DNA from: Rebecca billardiae RCC1528
Lineage: Eukaryota > Haptophyta
Assembly (NCBI GenBank): GCA_965240325.2
Contig: OZ251244.1
Location: 62,001-126,000 of the forward strand
Reading direction: 5' to 3'
Length of the DNA: 64,000 nt
Below, piece after piece: positions 1 to 10,461 of this stretch. A model generated the notes under the pieces. It made no database searches, had not been told where the DNA came from, and saw nothing but the letters and a program-made list of their open reading frames with translations. Within the stretch, counting starts at the first letter, position 1. Every line of letters starts with the position of its first letter. Made by a program: the position numbers and the translations under genes.

Positions 1-1
1 G

Positions 2-304
2 CTCGAGCGGCCGTCGCTCTCGCTGCACGACGTGAGCGCGGCGGGCGCGGCGCTCGGCGCCGCGCCCGACCCCGCGGCCGCGGCAGGCGCGGACGGCGCG
101 CACGCCGACGGCGCGCACCTCGCGCGGCTCGGCGCGTGCGCGGCGCGCGGCTGGGCGGCGCTCACGCTGCCGCGCGCGCGCTGGCAGGAGGCGGCGCGCG
201 CCGAGCCGGCGGCGGACGCGCTCGCCGCCGAGCTCGTCGCGCTCGTCGAGCAGCACGGCGCCGCGCAGCTGCTCGAGGACGCGCGGCGGCGGCAGCGGCC
301 GTAG
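2..304 (+). CDS. 3' end of unknown protein (partial)
   Basis: The reading frame is open from the window edge to a TAG stop at 302-304, giving the last 100 residues of a protein whose start lies outside the window. The sequence is alanine- and arginine-rich. It ends in a probable amphipathic helix (DALAAELVALVEQHGAAQLLEDARRR). Third positions are almost all G or C, as in the clear genes of this window. No family is recognised. At this GC content a 100-codon open frame can arise by chance, so the call rests on its helical character and on the abrupt change to AT-richer sequence right after the stop. Confidence 0.45.
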   Translation, partial: LERPSLSLHDVSAAGAALGAAPDPAAAAGADGAHADGAHLARLGACAARGWAALTLPRARWQEAARAEPAADALAAELVALVEQHGAAQLLEDARRRQRP

Positions 305-1252
305 CTGCTAGTGACGATGACGACGCCGATGACGACTGCTTAGAATGATGGCGGCGCGCACGGCAGCGCAGCATTAAGATCAGAAGCCATCATCAGCGTA
401 TGCGCGCATATCGCGTATGCTGATATGCGCGCGATATACTGATGAACGAATACAGGCCATCGCGGGCAATAAGGAGCTGTCACGTTAAGAAACTGGGGCT
501 TGCTATCTGCGGATCTGGCCTAGAAACTGAGGCTAGCGATTGGCTGGTTCGCTATACGCATAGTCACACTAAGAAACCGGGACTACGTCGTCCCGGCTGA
601 CGAGTGGTCCGCCGAGGGGCGAGGCGCAGTCGGCCCGTCGGGGACGCGGCGCGCGGCCCGACTACGAGTACAGGCCAAGTCCCGACTTCTCCTGATGACT
701 GACTCCTGGCCAGTGCACCGCAGCATCCATGCAACATCATGCCAGATTTGCTCCAAAAAGGCCCAAAATTTTCGTCGGCCTCGCCGGCCGGGCCTAAAGA
801 CTCAGCGGGGGGCTCTGCCCCCCTTATGGGCCCCCCGCGCCTGCGCGGCGGGCGGACCTAGCTAAGAAACTGAGACTCCGTAGGCGCTCGGGCTACCGAA
901 CGGCTAAGAAACTGAGGCTAGCCGTGAGATCTCTGACTTCTTATTGCCCGCGATTGCCTGTACTTAAGTTACAACGATAGCGACGACGACGACGCGAATG
1001 CATCAGCATCGAGTCCGCGACGCGTCCCCGGCCGGATATCACTACGTACTGCTACAGCATACGCTCGTCATCATCGTCATATATGCGTAGTCGTCATCAG
1101 CATATATATATATATATCATCATCATTCACGGGCTGTCACGGCCAGTGCGGCCCAGTCGGACTCACACGGTCCGATATACTCGGGCCGGCGGCAACACGC
1201 ACGGACATGTTGAGCCGCGTCCACCAACGGGCGGCAGTGCTCGCCGTCTGCA
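305..1252. other. intergenic spacer containing the MITE
   Basis: No gene is supported between the partial gene and the EsV-1-7 protein. Besides the MITE at 451-962 the stretch holds GAC/GAT-type and AT microsatellites around 970-1130, including a short (AT)n run at 1101-1117. Confidence 0.6.
451..962. mobile_element. 512-bp MITE with 23-bp inverted ends
   Basis: The left end (451-473, starting TACAGGCCATCGCGGGCAAT) and the reverse complement of the right end (940-962) match at 22 of 23 positions. Each terminus begins with TA, so the element may be CAGG...CCTG within a TA target duplication, as in Tc1/mariner-type MITEs. The inside holds about five degenerate direct copies of TAAGAAACTGAGGCTAGC (near 486, 521, 570, 863 and 904). 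There is no transposase frame. Mobility is inferred from structure only. Confidence 0.7.
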
Positions 1253-2368
1253 TCAGCCCTGGCTGCTGCTGTCGTCCGCCTCGCAGTGCTCGATGGTGGG
1301 CCAGAGCGCGGGGAGCGCCGCTGTGCACGCCGCGGCCTCGGCGGCCTCGGCGGCCTCGGCGCGGGGCCGCGGCCGCGCCCGAGCTGGCCCGCTCGGCGAG
1401 GCAGTCGAGGCGTCGTCCGCGCCCAGCTTGCGCTTGGGCGCCCGCTTGGGGTAAGCGCGGACCATGCCCGGCAGCATGTGCGTGCCGCACATGCTGGGCG
1501 ACTCGCCTGGTAGCCCGAACGTCCGGTGCTTGCCGCAGCCGGGCTCGGCACACATGCGCTGCTTCACGTTGACCATGCCCGCCAGCTTGTGCTTGCTGCA
1601 CCGGCTCGGCCGCTCTGCCGGCAGGCCGAATGAGGGCGCCCGCGTGCAGCCATCCTCCACGCAGGATGGCTGCTTAGTGCAGGCGGCAGGCTTCCTCCCC
1701 AGATGCCTGTGCGCTGCGCACCAACGGCCCACTTTGGCCGTCCTGACCGCACACGGCGGCTCTTTGCACCCTGGTGCTGCGCAGCGTCGGCTGCTACGGC
1801 TCACCATGCCTGCGAGCTTGTGCGCGCTGCATCGGCTGCACCGCTTCTCGTCCGGCATGCCGTAGCTCGGCCGCGCCCGGCAGCCAGCAGCCTCGCATCT
1901 GGGGCTCTTGACGTTCTCCATGCCCGCCAGCCTGTGCTTGCCGCACCGGCTGGCGTGCGCACCGCCCGGCAGGCCGTAAATTGCCTGCTTGAAGCAGCCA
2001 GCCTCCTCGCACAGGCGGTTCTTGACGTTGACCATGCCCTCCAGCAGGTGCTTCGCGCAGCGGCGGGACGGGCCACCCTCCATGCCGTACGAAGCCGCCG
2101 TCGTGCAGCCCGCTTCCTCGCACAGCGCGTGCGTGACGATCACCATGCCGCCCAGCTTGTGCGTGGAGCAGCGCACAGGCCGCTCGCCCGGCAGCGCATA
2201 GAGCGCCTGCCTGCTGCAGCCGGCCTCCTCACACGTACACGTGGTGCCGCCATATATCATACCTGTCAGCTTGTGCAGGGAGCATCGGCTGCGCCGCGGG
2301 CCGCCCGGCATGCCGAATGACGCGACCACCCCGCAGCCGTCGTGCTTGCATATCACTGGGGGCGACAT
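1253..2368 (-). CDS. EsV-1-7 cysteine-rich repeat protein
   Basis: This intronless gene of 371 codons carries eight tandem repeats of about 35 residues. The pattern is C-x4-C-x16(approx)-C-x2-H followed by K/H-L-x-G-M, for example LCEEAGCFKQAIYGLPGG then CGKHRLAGM. Repeat 6 is degenerate: it lacks the GM end and has CAAHRHLG. This is the EsV-1-7 motif, first named from a phaeovirus protein and found in the Ectocarpus IMMEDIATE UPRIGHT regulator; the function of most family members is unknown. After the last repeat comes a basic stretch (YPKRAPKRKLG) that could be a nuclear localisation signal, then a low-complexity Ala/Pro/Glu tail. The start chosen is the Met at 2368 (MSPPVICKHDGCG) just before repeat 1. 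The frame stays open to 2812, but that extension is low-complexity and probably untranslated. Confidence 0.85.
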   Translation of the reverse strand: MSPPVICKHDGCGVVASFGMPGGPRRSRCSLHKLTGMIYGGTTCTCEEAGCSRQALYALPGERPVRCSTHKLGGMVIVTHALCEEAGCTTAASYGMEGGPSRRCAKHLLEGMVNVKNRLCEEAGCFKQAIYGLPGGAHASRCGKHRLAGMENVKSPRCEAAGCRARPSYGMPDEKRCSRCSAHKLAGMVSRSSRRCAAPGCKEPPCAVRTAKVGRWCAAHRHLGRKPAACTKQPSCVEDGCTRAPSFGLPAERPSRCSKHKLAGMVNVKQRMCAEPGCGKHRTFGLPGESPSMCGTHMLPGMVRAYPKRAPKRKLGADDASTASPSGPARARPRPRAEAAEAAEAAACTAALPALWPTIEHCEADDSSSQG

Positions 2369-3101
2369 GCTGGGCGCAGCGAACGGGGTGTGGCCGGACC
2401 GAAAGGCGTCCCCGCCGACGCCTCGATGGCTGCCGCACGTGCGTGCCCCGCGTGCCTTGCGTACATGCACGGCACGGGCGTCCCGACCGCGAGGGCGGGG
2501 TGGCGTAGATGGTCTCGTGGAAGGTGTGTCCGTGTGCCGGAGACGCGTCGACACCTTGGTGGCGTGCCCACACCTCTCCTTGTCGCCGCTTGCCTCCGGC
2601 GGGCTCGCCCTCGGCCAGCCGTGTTCGGAATCACGGAGTGCACGCCTGCGTGTGCACGGGTGCACGGTCAGTGTCGGGCGGATCGAGCCGTAGTGAGTGC
2701 GCGTGCGGGTACTCCTACCCGATGCGCCTCTCTGACGCCGTCGTAGTAGCTCTTGTACGTCAACCCTAAGCTGTGCACTCCGGAACCCGCGGGCACCGGT
2801 GAGCCTTGGCACTCTGGTTGACGGTGTCTGAACGGCACTCGGGCTAGTATCGGTGGTGATGATGAGTCTATGACGACGGATACTATACGTCTACTGCTGA
2901 CTACGAAGTGCTACTGATGACTGCGCGTCTGCTCGACCTCGTCCTCGCGGCCCGGCGGCGGCGCCCGGCTGCCCGAAGGCGTGACTCATTCGTCGCCCAC
3001 TATGCCTGAGCCCTGAGGCTGATGATGCTCGGATCTGGCGGGCGGAACGCTTCAATAAAAGGCGCGCATCTCGTCATCGCAGCCGGGCCAGCGCCGACGA
3101 G
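2369..3101. other. intergenic, no gene seen
   Basis: The stretch contains short GAT/GAC-rich runs (2855-2935) and an AATAAAA motif at 3053-3059. The open frames are high-GC shadows without family motifs. Confidence 0.5.
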
Positions 3102-4632
3102 TCAACCGGCGGCGGCGGCGCTGCTGCTGCGGCTAATGCGGGCTCCGTTGCCTACGCCAGCAGCTGCGGTGGTGGCCTCGGCCCCGGCGGCGTCGGCGCC
3201 GCGCGCGTGTGTGTGCGGTGCGGCGCCCGTTGCGTGCCGCTGCTTGGCGAGCGCCTCATCGAGGGCGGCGCGGTACTCGCTGGCTGGCGGCGCGCTCACG
3301 CCCTCGGGTGGCGCGCGGCCGCGGCCGAGCCAGCCGCGCGCGCCCCCCTCCGCCGCGTGCAGCTGCGCGCGCACGAGCCGCGCCGCCCAGCGCCGCTCGG
3401 CCGCGTCGCACGCCGCGCGGATGTCGCGGCCCGACGCGCCCGCGGACGCTGCGGCGAGCGCGGCCCGCTCCTGCGGTGGCAGGTGCGGGGCGTACTGGCC
3501 CCAGATCTCCTCGCGCGTCGCGCCGTCCGGCAGCGGGAACGAGACGCCGAGCGTGAAGCGGCTGAGCAGCGCGGGGTCGAGGTCGGCCGCGCGGTTGGTC
3601 GCCCCCACCACCACCACCACCGCGCCGCTGCCGCCACCGCCACCGCCGCCGCCACCGCCGCCGCCACCGCCACCGCCGCCGCCACCGCCGCCGGGCTGCG
3701 GGGCGGGCGGCGGCGCGGTGTCGAGCCCGTCGAGCTGGCGCAGCAGCACGCTCAGCGTACGGCGCGTCGCCTCGTGCATCGAGCCTGGCAGCGACGCGCG
3801 CCGTGCCGGGCGGGCGGGCGGGCGGCGCAGCAAGTTGCCGCGGCCGTGAGCGGCGAGCGAGCGCGCGCGCACACCGCGCGGCGCGCGCGCGGTGCATGCG
3901 GTGCGTGCTGCGGTGCGTGCGGCTGGTCGCACACGCACACACCCGAGTCTCGGGAGGTGGCGAGCGCGTCGATCTCGTCCAGGAACAGCACGCAGCCCCC
4001 CACGCCGCCGCCGCCGCCCTTCTCCGCTCCCCCCGAGGCCGCGGCCGCGCGCGCCGCGTGCTGCGCGCCGAGTGCACGCGCCGCCTCGAACGCCGCCGCC
4101 AGCCGGCTCTCAGACTCGCCGTACCTGCGGGGCGAGCGGGCGCGTGTGCGCGGGGTCGGGGGCGGGGCGCGCGTGGGCACGCCGCCCGCGCGCGTGCACG
4201 CCGCGCGCCGCCGCTCCGGCCGCACCATCTGGACGCCACCGCCTCCAGCGGCAGGTACACAAACGGAAGCCCGAGCGCGGACGCGAGCAGCCGCGCGGCG
4301 GAGGTCTTGCCCGTGCCGGGGGGGCCCTCGAAGAGCACGCCGCGGGGCACGTGCGCGCCCGCCGCGCCGGCCTCCTCGGACCCCGCCGCCGCCGCCGCCC
4401 CGCCCCCGTGCGGCGCCCTCGCCGCCCTGCCCACCGCCGCATACACGGCGGGGTGTCGCAGGGGCAGCAGCAGACAGTCCTCCACCTGTCCCTTCACACC
4501 CTCGTACCCGGACAGTCCGGCCCAGCACGCGGAGAGCGGGGGCAGCGCGGAGGGCAGCGTGCCGTGCGCGTTGTACACGCGCGCGCCCAGCTCGTGCAGC
4601 GTCGCCACCGCCTCCGCCGTGCTGCTCGGCGG

Positions 4633-4670
<38 letters not shown>

Positions 4671-5853
4671 GCGCCTCGGCGCCGCCCGCGGCCGGCGGCG
4701 GCCTGGGCGATAGAGGCGCCACGCCCACAGAGCCGCCGTCCGGCCTGCCGGGCGGCCAGCCGGGCTCGAGCTCGCCCGGACGCGCGAACAGCCGGCCGAA
4801 CGGCTCCGGCAGCTCGTCGAGCAGCGAGCCGCCGCCAAACACGCCGCCGCCGCCGAACGGCGCCGCGCCCGGGGCGGCGGCGGCGCGCGGCAGCCGCGGC
4901 GCCGCGTCGTCGTGGGCTGCGGCGTATGCGCGCGCGGCGAGGGCGATGCCCGCCTCCTCCGCGAGCGCGCGCGCCGCGTCGTCGGCGGTTGCCGCGCCTT
5001 GCCCACCGAACCACCCGCCCAGCCGCCCGCCACCGCCGCCGCCCTCGCGCGCGCACGGCACAGTCACGGCGAGAGACGGGCGCACGGCGCCGCCGTCCGC
5101 GCGCAGCCCTGCGCTGGCGGTGGCGGTGGTGGTGGTGGTGGTGATGGTGGTGCCGTCGGCGGAGGTGGTGGTGGTGCTGCTGCGCGTGGGCGCGGGCAGC
5201 ACGAGCGTCAGGCGCACGGCCGGCGGCGCCGACCCGCTCGTCCCGCCGCCGCCCTCCGCCGCGCCCGCGCCGGCCGCCACCGAGGGCGTGGCCGGCGTGG
5301 CCGCGGCCGCTGGCGCCGGCTGGAGCGTGCCGAGGAAGGTGAGCGTGCGCGCGCCGCCGACGAAGCGCTCGTCGGGCTCGGCCGCGCCATCATCGGCGGA
5401 CGCCACGCGCCACGCCAGCCGCGCCCCCTGCACGCCCGCCGGCTGCTGCCCCCCGGGCGGCGGCGCGGCCCCAACCGCGCCCGCGCCGCCCGCGCCGCCC
5501 GCGCCCAGCAGCGGCAGCAGCAGCTGCAGCGCGTCGAGGTCCGCGGGCAGCGGGAAGCGCACGCGGACGCACTCGGACTCGCCCGCGTGCACGGACGCGT
5601 ACGTGATCGGCGGGAGCGGCGGCGCGGCCGAGTGGCGGCGCTGCGCGTCCTGCCGCGCGCGCAGCCCGCCCAGCCTGCCCTCCACACCCGCCCGCACGCG
5701 CGCGACGGCGCCCGCGCCGCGCCCGCCGTCATCGGCGTGCGCGGTGGTGCTCGCCGCGACGGCGGTGGCGGCGGCAGCGAGCCCCGCCGAAGCCGCGCGC
5801 GCGCCGGGCGCGGCCCAGCGCGCGAGCCAGCGCGGCGCTGCCCGCGCGGCCAT
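3102..5853 (-). CDS. AAA+ ATPase, organelle-targeted (3 exons)
   Basis: Exons are 5853-4226, 4124-3943 and 3784-3102, giving 830 residues. Introns of 101 and 158 bp begin GTGCGG and GTGTGT and end in AG. The joins rebuild conserved AAA motifs: ASRW+YGESE after Walker A, and RDSG+SMHEATRR after Walker B. Walker A is GPPGTGKT (about residue 517), Walker B is VLFLDEID (about 590), and the GATNR sensor region is followed by an arginine-containing LLSRF segment. The N-terminus (MAARAAPRWLARWAAPG, then Ala-rich) resembles a mitochondrial or plastid leader. Residues about 100-480 are a low-complexity Gly/Ala/Pro region, and a poly-Gly stretch coded by a GCC-type repeat sits inside the ATPase domain just before the GAVVVVVGATNR strand. 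The exact AAA subfamily is not clear, so chaperone, protease-linked or remodelling roles all remain possible. Confidence 0.85.
3628..3693. repeat. GCC/ACC triplet repeat in the AAA+ gene
   Basis: A run of CCGCCACC-type triplets codes an in-frame poly-glycine insert of more than 20 residues within the ATPase core on the minus strand. Repeat length is likely to vary between alleles. Confidence 0.8.
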
Positions 5854-6121
5854 CGAGACCGTCGAGACGCTTCCTGAACTCAGACCTGAAGCGCCGCCGC
5901 CCGCGGCCAGATTCGCGCCCAGCCACCCACTCCGGTCACCGGTGCCGCTCTGCAGCTGGGGCTGGGTCCGGCGCTCTCGCCGTTCCGCACGCAACCTGCG
6001 CCGTCGAATAGCAGGCGCGTCGATACTCGATATAGTCGATAGTGCGGTCACCAGTGTGCCGCCTCATCTGACTGCAGTCGTCTGCAGTGGCGCGGTGGGA
6101 CGTAGCGGCCAAAGGCACGCA

Positions 6122-7591
6122 TCAGCAGACATGAACACGCCACGCCGTCTCGACGCATACGGGCGTGGCGATCCGCTCGGCGGGCGCATCATCTCGCTCG
6201 AGCTCGCTTGACAGTCCGAGGCCGAGCGCAGCCGACTGCTTGCCGCACACGTACACGTTGCCGTCCGCACTCACAAACAGCGAGTGGGCCATGCCCAAGG
6301 CACAGTGCACCACGCGCGTTTGGGCGAGGGCACCCACGCGCCTAGGAATCGCGGAGGTCTTGCGTCGGTGCCCATGCCCCAGCTGGTCGAACCAGTTGTC
6401 CCCGAACGTGTGCACGCTGCCGTCTGCGCCCAGCACCGCGCTGGTGGCTACGCCTGCGCACGCGCGCACGATGCGCACACCAGCGAGTCGGACAATCCGC
6501 TTCGGCGTGAGCTGCTCACGCGTGTCTCCGTACCCGAGCCTACCGAGCTCGCCATACCCAAATGAGTACACCGCCCCCTCGTTGTCCACCACCAGGCTGT
6601 GCAGCAGGCCCGCGCTCACGTGCACGGCGCGCACGGCCGCGAGCGCCTTGATGCGCCTGGGCGTGCGCTGATCACGCTGGGCCCTCTGGTCGCTGTGGCC
6701 GAGACGGCCGCCCTCGCACTCGCCACACGAGTAGACGGCGCCACTATTGGAGAGCAGCAACGTGTGACTTCCAGCCGCGGCGATGCCGCCGACGCGCACG
6801 CCGCCCAGCGCCGCGATGCGCGTCGGCTCCCGCCGCTCCTTCTGGTCGCCGAGGCCGAGCTGGCCGCTGCCGTTGCGGCCCCAGCTGTACGCACAGCCAG
6901 CGGCAGTGAGCGCGAGGCTGTGTTGGTAGCCGGCCCAGATGCCGACGACGGTCTCACGCGCCGGTAGCTTCACAGGCGCGAATGAACGCCGCTCATCCGT
7001 GTCGCCCAGCCCCAGCTGGCCGCACCCGTTGTGGCCGCAGCCGTACACGGCGCCGGCGTCGCTGAGCGCGAGCGTGTGCCACCCACCACCAGCCACCGCG
7101 ACCACGCGGACTGCGCTGAGGGAAGGGACGCGCGTCGGCACATGCACGGCCAGCATGCCCGAGTGACTGAGACACGCGTGCGGTCGATACGCCCACCGTC
7201 TGTGCTCGTCCTCCTCCACGCCGCACACGCGCAGCCCGCCCTCCGCGTCCACAAACGCGCTGTAGCCCATGTCGGCGTTGACGACTGCGGCGTGCGCGCG
7301 GGCAAGAGCGAGTGTGTGCTCGCGTGCGAACAGCTCCTCCACCCACGTGCGCACGCCCGAGGGCAGCGACGCCGGCAGCGTGCGCTCGTGCCCCCGCGCG
7401 CGCGCGCGCTCGCGCAGCGCGCGCTCGACCGCCGAGCACCCGCCGGGCGGCGCGGCGTGGAAGAGGCGCGCGGTGGCGTTCAGGCTGGCGAGGTCGCGTG
7501 GCGGAAGGAGCACGAGTATGCGGTCGACCACTTCGCGTGGCAGGTCGTCGAGCGCGAGACGGCGCGCGTGCGCCTGTGCCGTGCTGGCCAT
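6122..7591 (-). CDS. F-box plus RCC1-repeat protein
   Basis: This is an intronless frame of 489 residues. An F-box-like motif lies at residues about 14-50 (LDDLPREVVDRILVLLPPRD, then LNATARLFHAA). It is followed by seven or so RCC1 blades from about residue 165 to 470, with signatures such as GGWHTLALSDAGAVYGCGHN, GQLGLGD and SFGYGELGRLGYGD. In known F-box/RCC1 proteins the F-box binds SKP1 of an SCF ubiquitin ligase and the propeller binds a substrate. That role is inferred here. The gene starts 175 bp from the divergent GPD gene, so the two probably share a promoter region. The first Met is chosen because the F-box begins shortly after it. Confidence 0.88.
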   Translation of the reverse strand: MASTAQAHARRLALDDLPREVVDRILVLLPPRDLASLNATARLFHAAPPGGCSAVERALRERARARGHERTLPASLPSGVRTWVEELFAREHTLALARAHAAVVNADMGYSAFVDAEGGLRVCGVEEDEHRRWAYRPHACLSHSGMLAVHVPTRVPSLSAVRVVAVAGGGWHTLALSDAGAVYGCGHNGCGQLGLGDTDERRSFAPVKLPARETVVGIWAGYQHSLALTAAGCAYSWGRNGSGQLGLGDQKERREPTRIAALGGVRVGGIAAAGSHTLLLSNSGAVYSCGECEGGRLGHSDQRAQRDQRTPRRIKALAAVRAVHVSAGLLHSLVVDNEGAVYSFGYGELGRLGYGDTREQLTPKRIVRLAGVRIVRACAGVATSAVLGADGSVHTFGDNWFDQLGHGHRRKTSAIPRRVGALAQTRVVHCALGMAHSLFVSADGNVYVCGKQSAALGLGLSSELERDDAPAERIATPVCVETAWRVHVC

Positions 7592-7766
7592 CGCCCCCCG
7601 CCACGACGAGGGCGAGCGCCGCCTTCACCTGCCCTCGGATTGTCCGGCGCGGTGGCTGCCTTGGTCCTGATGAGCTGGCCCGCGGCAAAGCATTTTGTAT
7701 GCGCAAAAGCCCTTGCTGGCCATTTTGGCTTCGCAATTAGCCGCCATCGTGCGACCGACGCCCGTG

Positions 7767-9807
7767 ATGACGATGCCGATGGCTCGCGCGTGCGCGCTGG
7801 CCGCGCTGCTGCTCGCCGGCAGCGCGTCGGCGAGCGCTGTGCTCAACAGCCGGCTCCTCGCGCTGCGCGGTGGGCAGAAGGAGAAGGTCGCCATCATCGG
7901 CTCGGGCAACTGGGGCTCCGCCATCGCCAAGATTGTCGGCCGGTGCGCGCGTGCCACCGCGCGTGCGGACTGCCTCGCGCCGCAGCCGCCGCAGCTGCCG
8001 AGCTGCCGCCCGCCGGGCCCAGCGCGGTGGCGAGCGACGCGCCCGCCCGAGCGCTGCGCCGCACGGCCTCCCGCCCGCCCCGCTCGCGCGCCGCTGACGC
8101 GCGCGCGCGCGCGCACACGGCTGCGTGTCGGGCCCGTGTGCTGTGCTGGGTGTGCGGGATGCGTGGCGCTGCGCTCGCCTTGTGCTTGCAGCAACGTGCT
8201 CGAGAAGGAAGGGTTCGACGCGGAGGTGCGCATGTGGGTGTTCGAGGAGCAGGTGGACGGCAAGAACCTCACCACCATCATCAACACCGAGCACGAGAAC
8301 GTCAAGTACCTCAAGGCGCGGCAGACCGCGGCGCGCGGCGCGTGCACGCGTGCGCGGTCGCACGCAGCCCAGCCCAGCCCAGCGGCGCCCAGCCCAGCGG
8401 AGCCCAGCCCAGCGGAGGAGTGGAGCGGAGCTAGCGGCTGAGGCCGCCGCGCCGCCGCGGCCGCGCCGCGCGCGCAGGGCGTCAAGTTCACGGAGAACGT
8501 GGTGGCCGACCCGGACCTTGAGTCCGCGGTGAAGGACGCGACGCTGCTCATCTTCGTGCTGCCCCACCAGTTCCTCGGCCGCATCTGCCCCAAGCTGAAG
8601 GGCGCGCACGCGCGCGGCGCGCGCGCGTGCTCGCTGATCAAGGGCATCGAGTTCGACGAGGCGGGCCCCGCGCTGATCTCCGGGATGATCAAGGAGGAGA
8701 TGGGCGGGATGGACGTGAGCGTGCTGATGGGCGCCAACGTCGCCAACGAGGCCGCGCGCGACGAGTTCTGCGAGTCGACCGTCGGCTTTGCCAACGCCGC
8801 CAACGGTCGGGCGCACGCCGCGCCGCGAGCGGGCGCGCCGAGCGCGCGCGCGCGCCACGCTGCGCCTGCGGCATTGCGCGCGCGCGCGCCTCACGCGGGC
8901 GCGGCGGTGCGGCGTGCGTGTGCTTGCGCGCGCGCAGGCGCCGTGTGGCAGCAGCTCTTCGACTGCCCCACCTTCCGCGTCAACTCCATCGGTGCGCACA
9001 GCGCACAGCGCGCACACGCGGCGGGGGCCGCGCGCGGCAGGCGGCGGCGCGGCGCGGGCGGGCGGGCAGCCAGAGAGGAGGGGCGCGGGCGGGCGGCGCG
9101 GCGCCGCGCCGCCACCGCACCCATTCTGCCCGCGCCCACCCCACACCCCGGCCCCCTGCCCCCTGCCTGTGTGCGCCCTGTGTGTGCGCCCTGTGTGCGC
9201 GCCCTGTGCGCAGGGGACGTTGCGGGCGTGGAGCTGTGCGGCGCCCTCAAGAACGTGATCGCGCTGGGGGCGGGCTTCTGTGACGGGCTGGGGCTGGGGG
9301 GCAACACCAAGGCGGCCATCATCCGCATCGGGCTGGGGGAGATGATCGCCTTCACCAAGGCCTTCTACGGGGGCGGCGTGAAGGACCAGGCACGCGCACG
9401 CGCACGCGCGCGGCGCGCGGCGCACGGCGGCGTGGCAGCCGCAGCCGCAGCCGCGCGCGGCTGGCCGCGGCCTCACGCGCCCGCCGCCCGCGCGCGCCGT
9501 GTGCACGCGCCGTGTGCACGCGCAGACCTTCCTCGAGTCGTGCGGCGTGGCCGACCTGATCACCACCTGCTTCGGCGGGCGCAACCGCAAGTGCGCCGAG
9601 GCGTTCGCCAAGGGCGGCGGCAAGGTCCCCTGGGAGAAGATCGAGGCCGAGCTGCTCAACGGGCAGAAGCTGCAGGGCACCATCACCGCGCAGGACGTGG
9701 TCGCGGTGCTGCGCAAGAAGAACATGCTCGACAAGTTCCCGCTCATCGCCAAGATCCACCAGATCGCGTTCGAGGGCGCGCCGCCCTCGGAGATCGTCTC
9801 GTTCTGA
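7767..9807 (+). CDS. GPD: NAD-dependent glycerol-3-phosphate dehydrogenase (6 exons)
   Basis: The enzyme interconverts dihydroxyacetone phosphate and glycerol 3-phosphate. Exons are 7767-7942, 8192-8315, 8478-8805, 8938-8991, 9214-9389 and 9526-9807, giving 379 residues. Family landmarks are the NAD-binding [25 protein letters not shown], the catalytic-lysine segment [23 protein letters not shown] and [19 protein letters not shown]. Introns 2 and 5 have GC donors (CTCAAG|GCGCGG and GACCAG|GCACGC): the join keeps the frame and the conserved sequence, and no in-frame GT donor fits. The N-terminus ([24 protein letters not shown], then LALRGG) looks like a cleaved signal peptide, suggesting secretory or plastid routing. 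An in-frame ATG at 7695 would add 24 residues but would bury this signal. Confidence 0.92.
8316..8477 (+). other. GC-AG intron 2 of GPD
   Basis: Exon ENVKYLK ends at 8315 and GVKFTENV resumes at 8478. The intron begins GCGCGG and ends CGCGCAG. None of the GT dinucleotides tested nearby restores the frame. Confidence 0.75.
9390..9525 (+). other. GC-AG intron 5 of GPD
   Basis: The exon ends GVKDQ at 9389 and resumes TFLESCG at 9526. The donor is CAG|GCACGC and the acceptor CGCAG. No GT at the boundary would preserve the conserved [11 protein letters not shown] segment. Confidence 0.75.
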
Positions 9808-10461
9808 GGACTGAGGCGGCGGCGCAGCCGATCGAGCGCGTGATGCGCGCGGCGGCAGCCGGCCTCAGCCTCACGCGCGTCGTCAGGGCGTCAGGCGGCG
9901 GGCGGCTCTGCACCGCTGCGGAGTGCGGGGTGCGCATCGCGGGCGGCGCGCGCAGCAGCACGGTGTAGCAGGTGGTCATACGGACGATATGGTGTGAGCC
10001 GGATGCACGTGTTATGCGCGCTATTATTAGATATCTTGCTCAGACTCCATCAGACTGAATATGACGAAGGCTTGACATAGTATGTACCGTGTACAGTATG
10101 TACGAGCTTCGGCCGGAGCCCGTGACGAGCAGTGGCCACTCTGGCCAGTCCGCTTTTTCGGCGGTCGCAGCTGAACCGCCGAAAAAAAGCGCCACTCTTA
10201 TTGTTGGAACCTGACTCTGATGCTTGCAATCAGCTTCATTTCCGCATGCATGTGTCGGCCCCATCAATTTTGAGACCTCCCGTAGTGTACCGGTACTGGA
10301 ACCGAATACACCAGCTTAGAATCTCAACGGCAGTCAACGGGCGACCGCGGCGCCAAAGCTGCGCGGTCATCCCCCGGCGGCTGCTGGTGGCCGGCGGCTG
10401 CGCTGCTGAAAAAGGCGCCAAACGGCAGCCGCGTCCAAACGCCAAAGTTGGGAGCGCGCGC
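9808..10461. other. intergenic, no gene seen
   Basis: This is spacer between GPD and the xylanase gene. A hairpin of GCCGAAAAA-type sequence (GCTTTTTCGGCGGTCGCAG, then GCCGAAAAAAAGC) lies near 10150-10191. The frame open from 10132 into the xylanase gene shows no conserved features before 10462. Confidence 0.5.
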
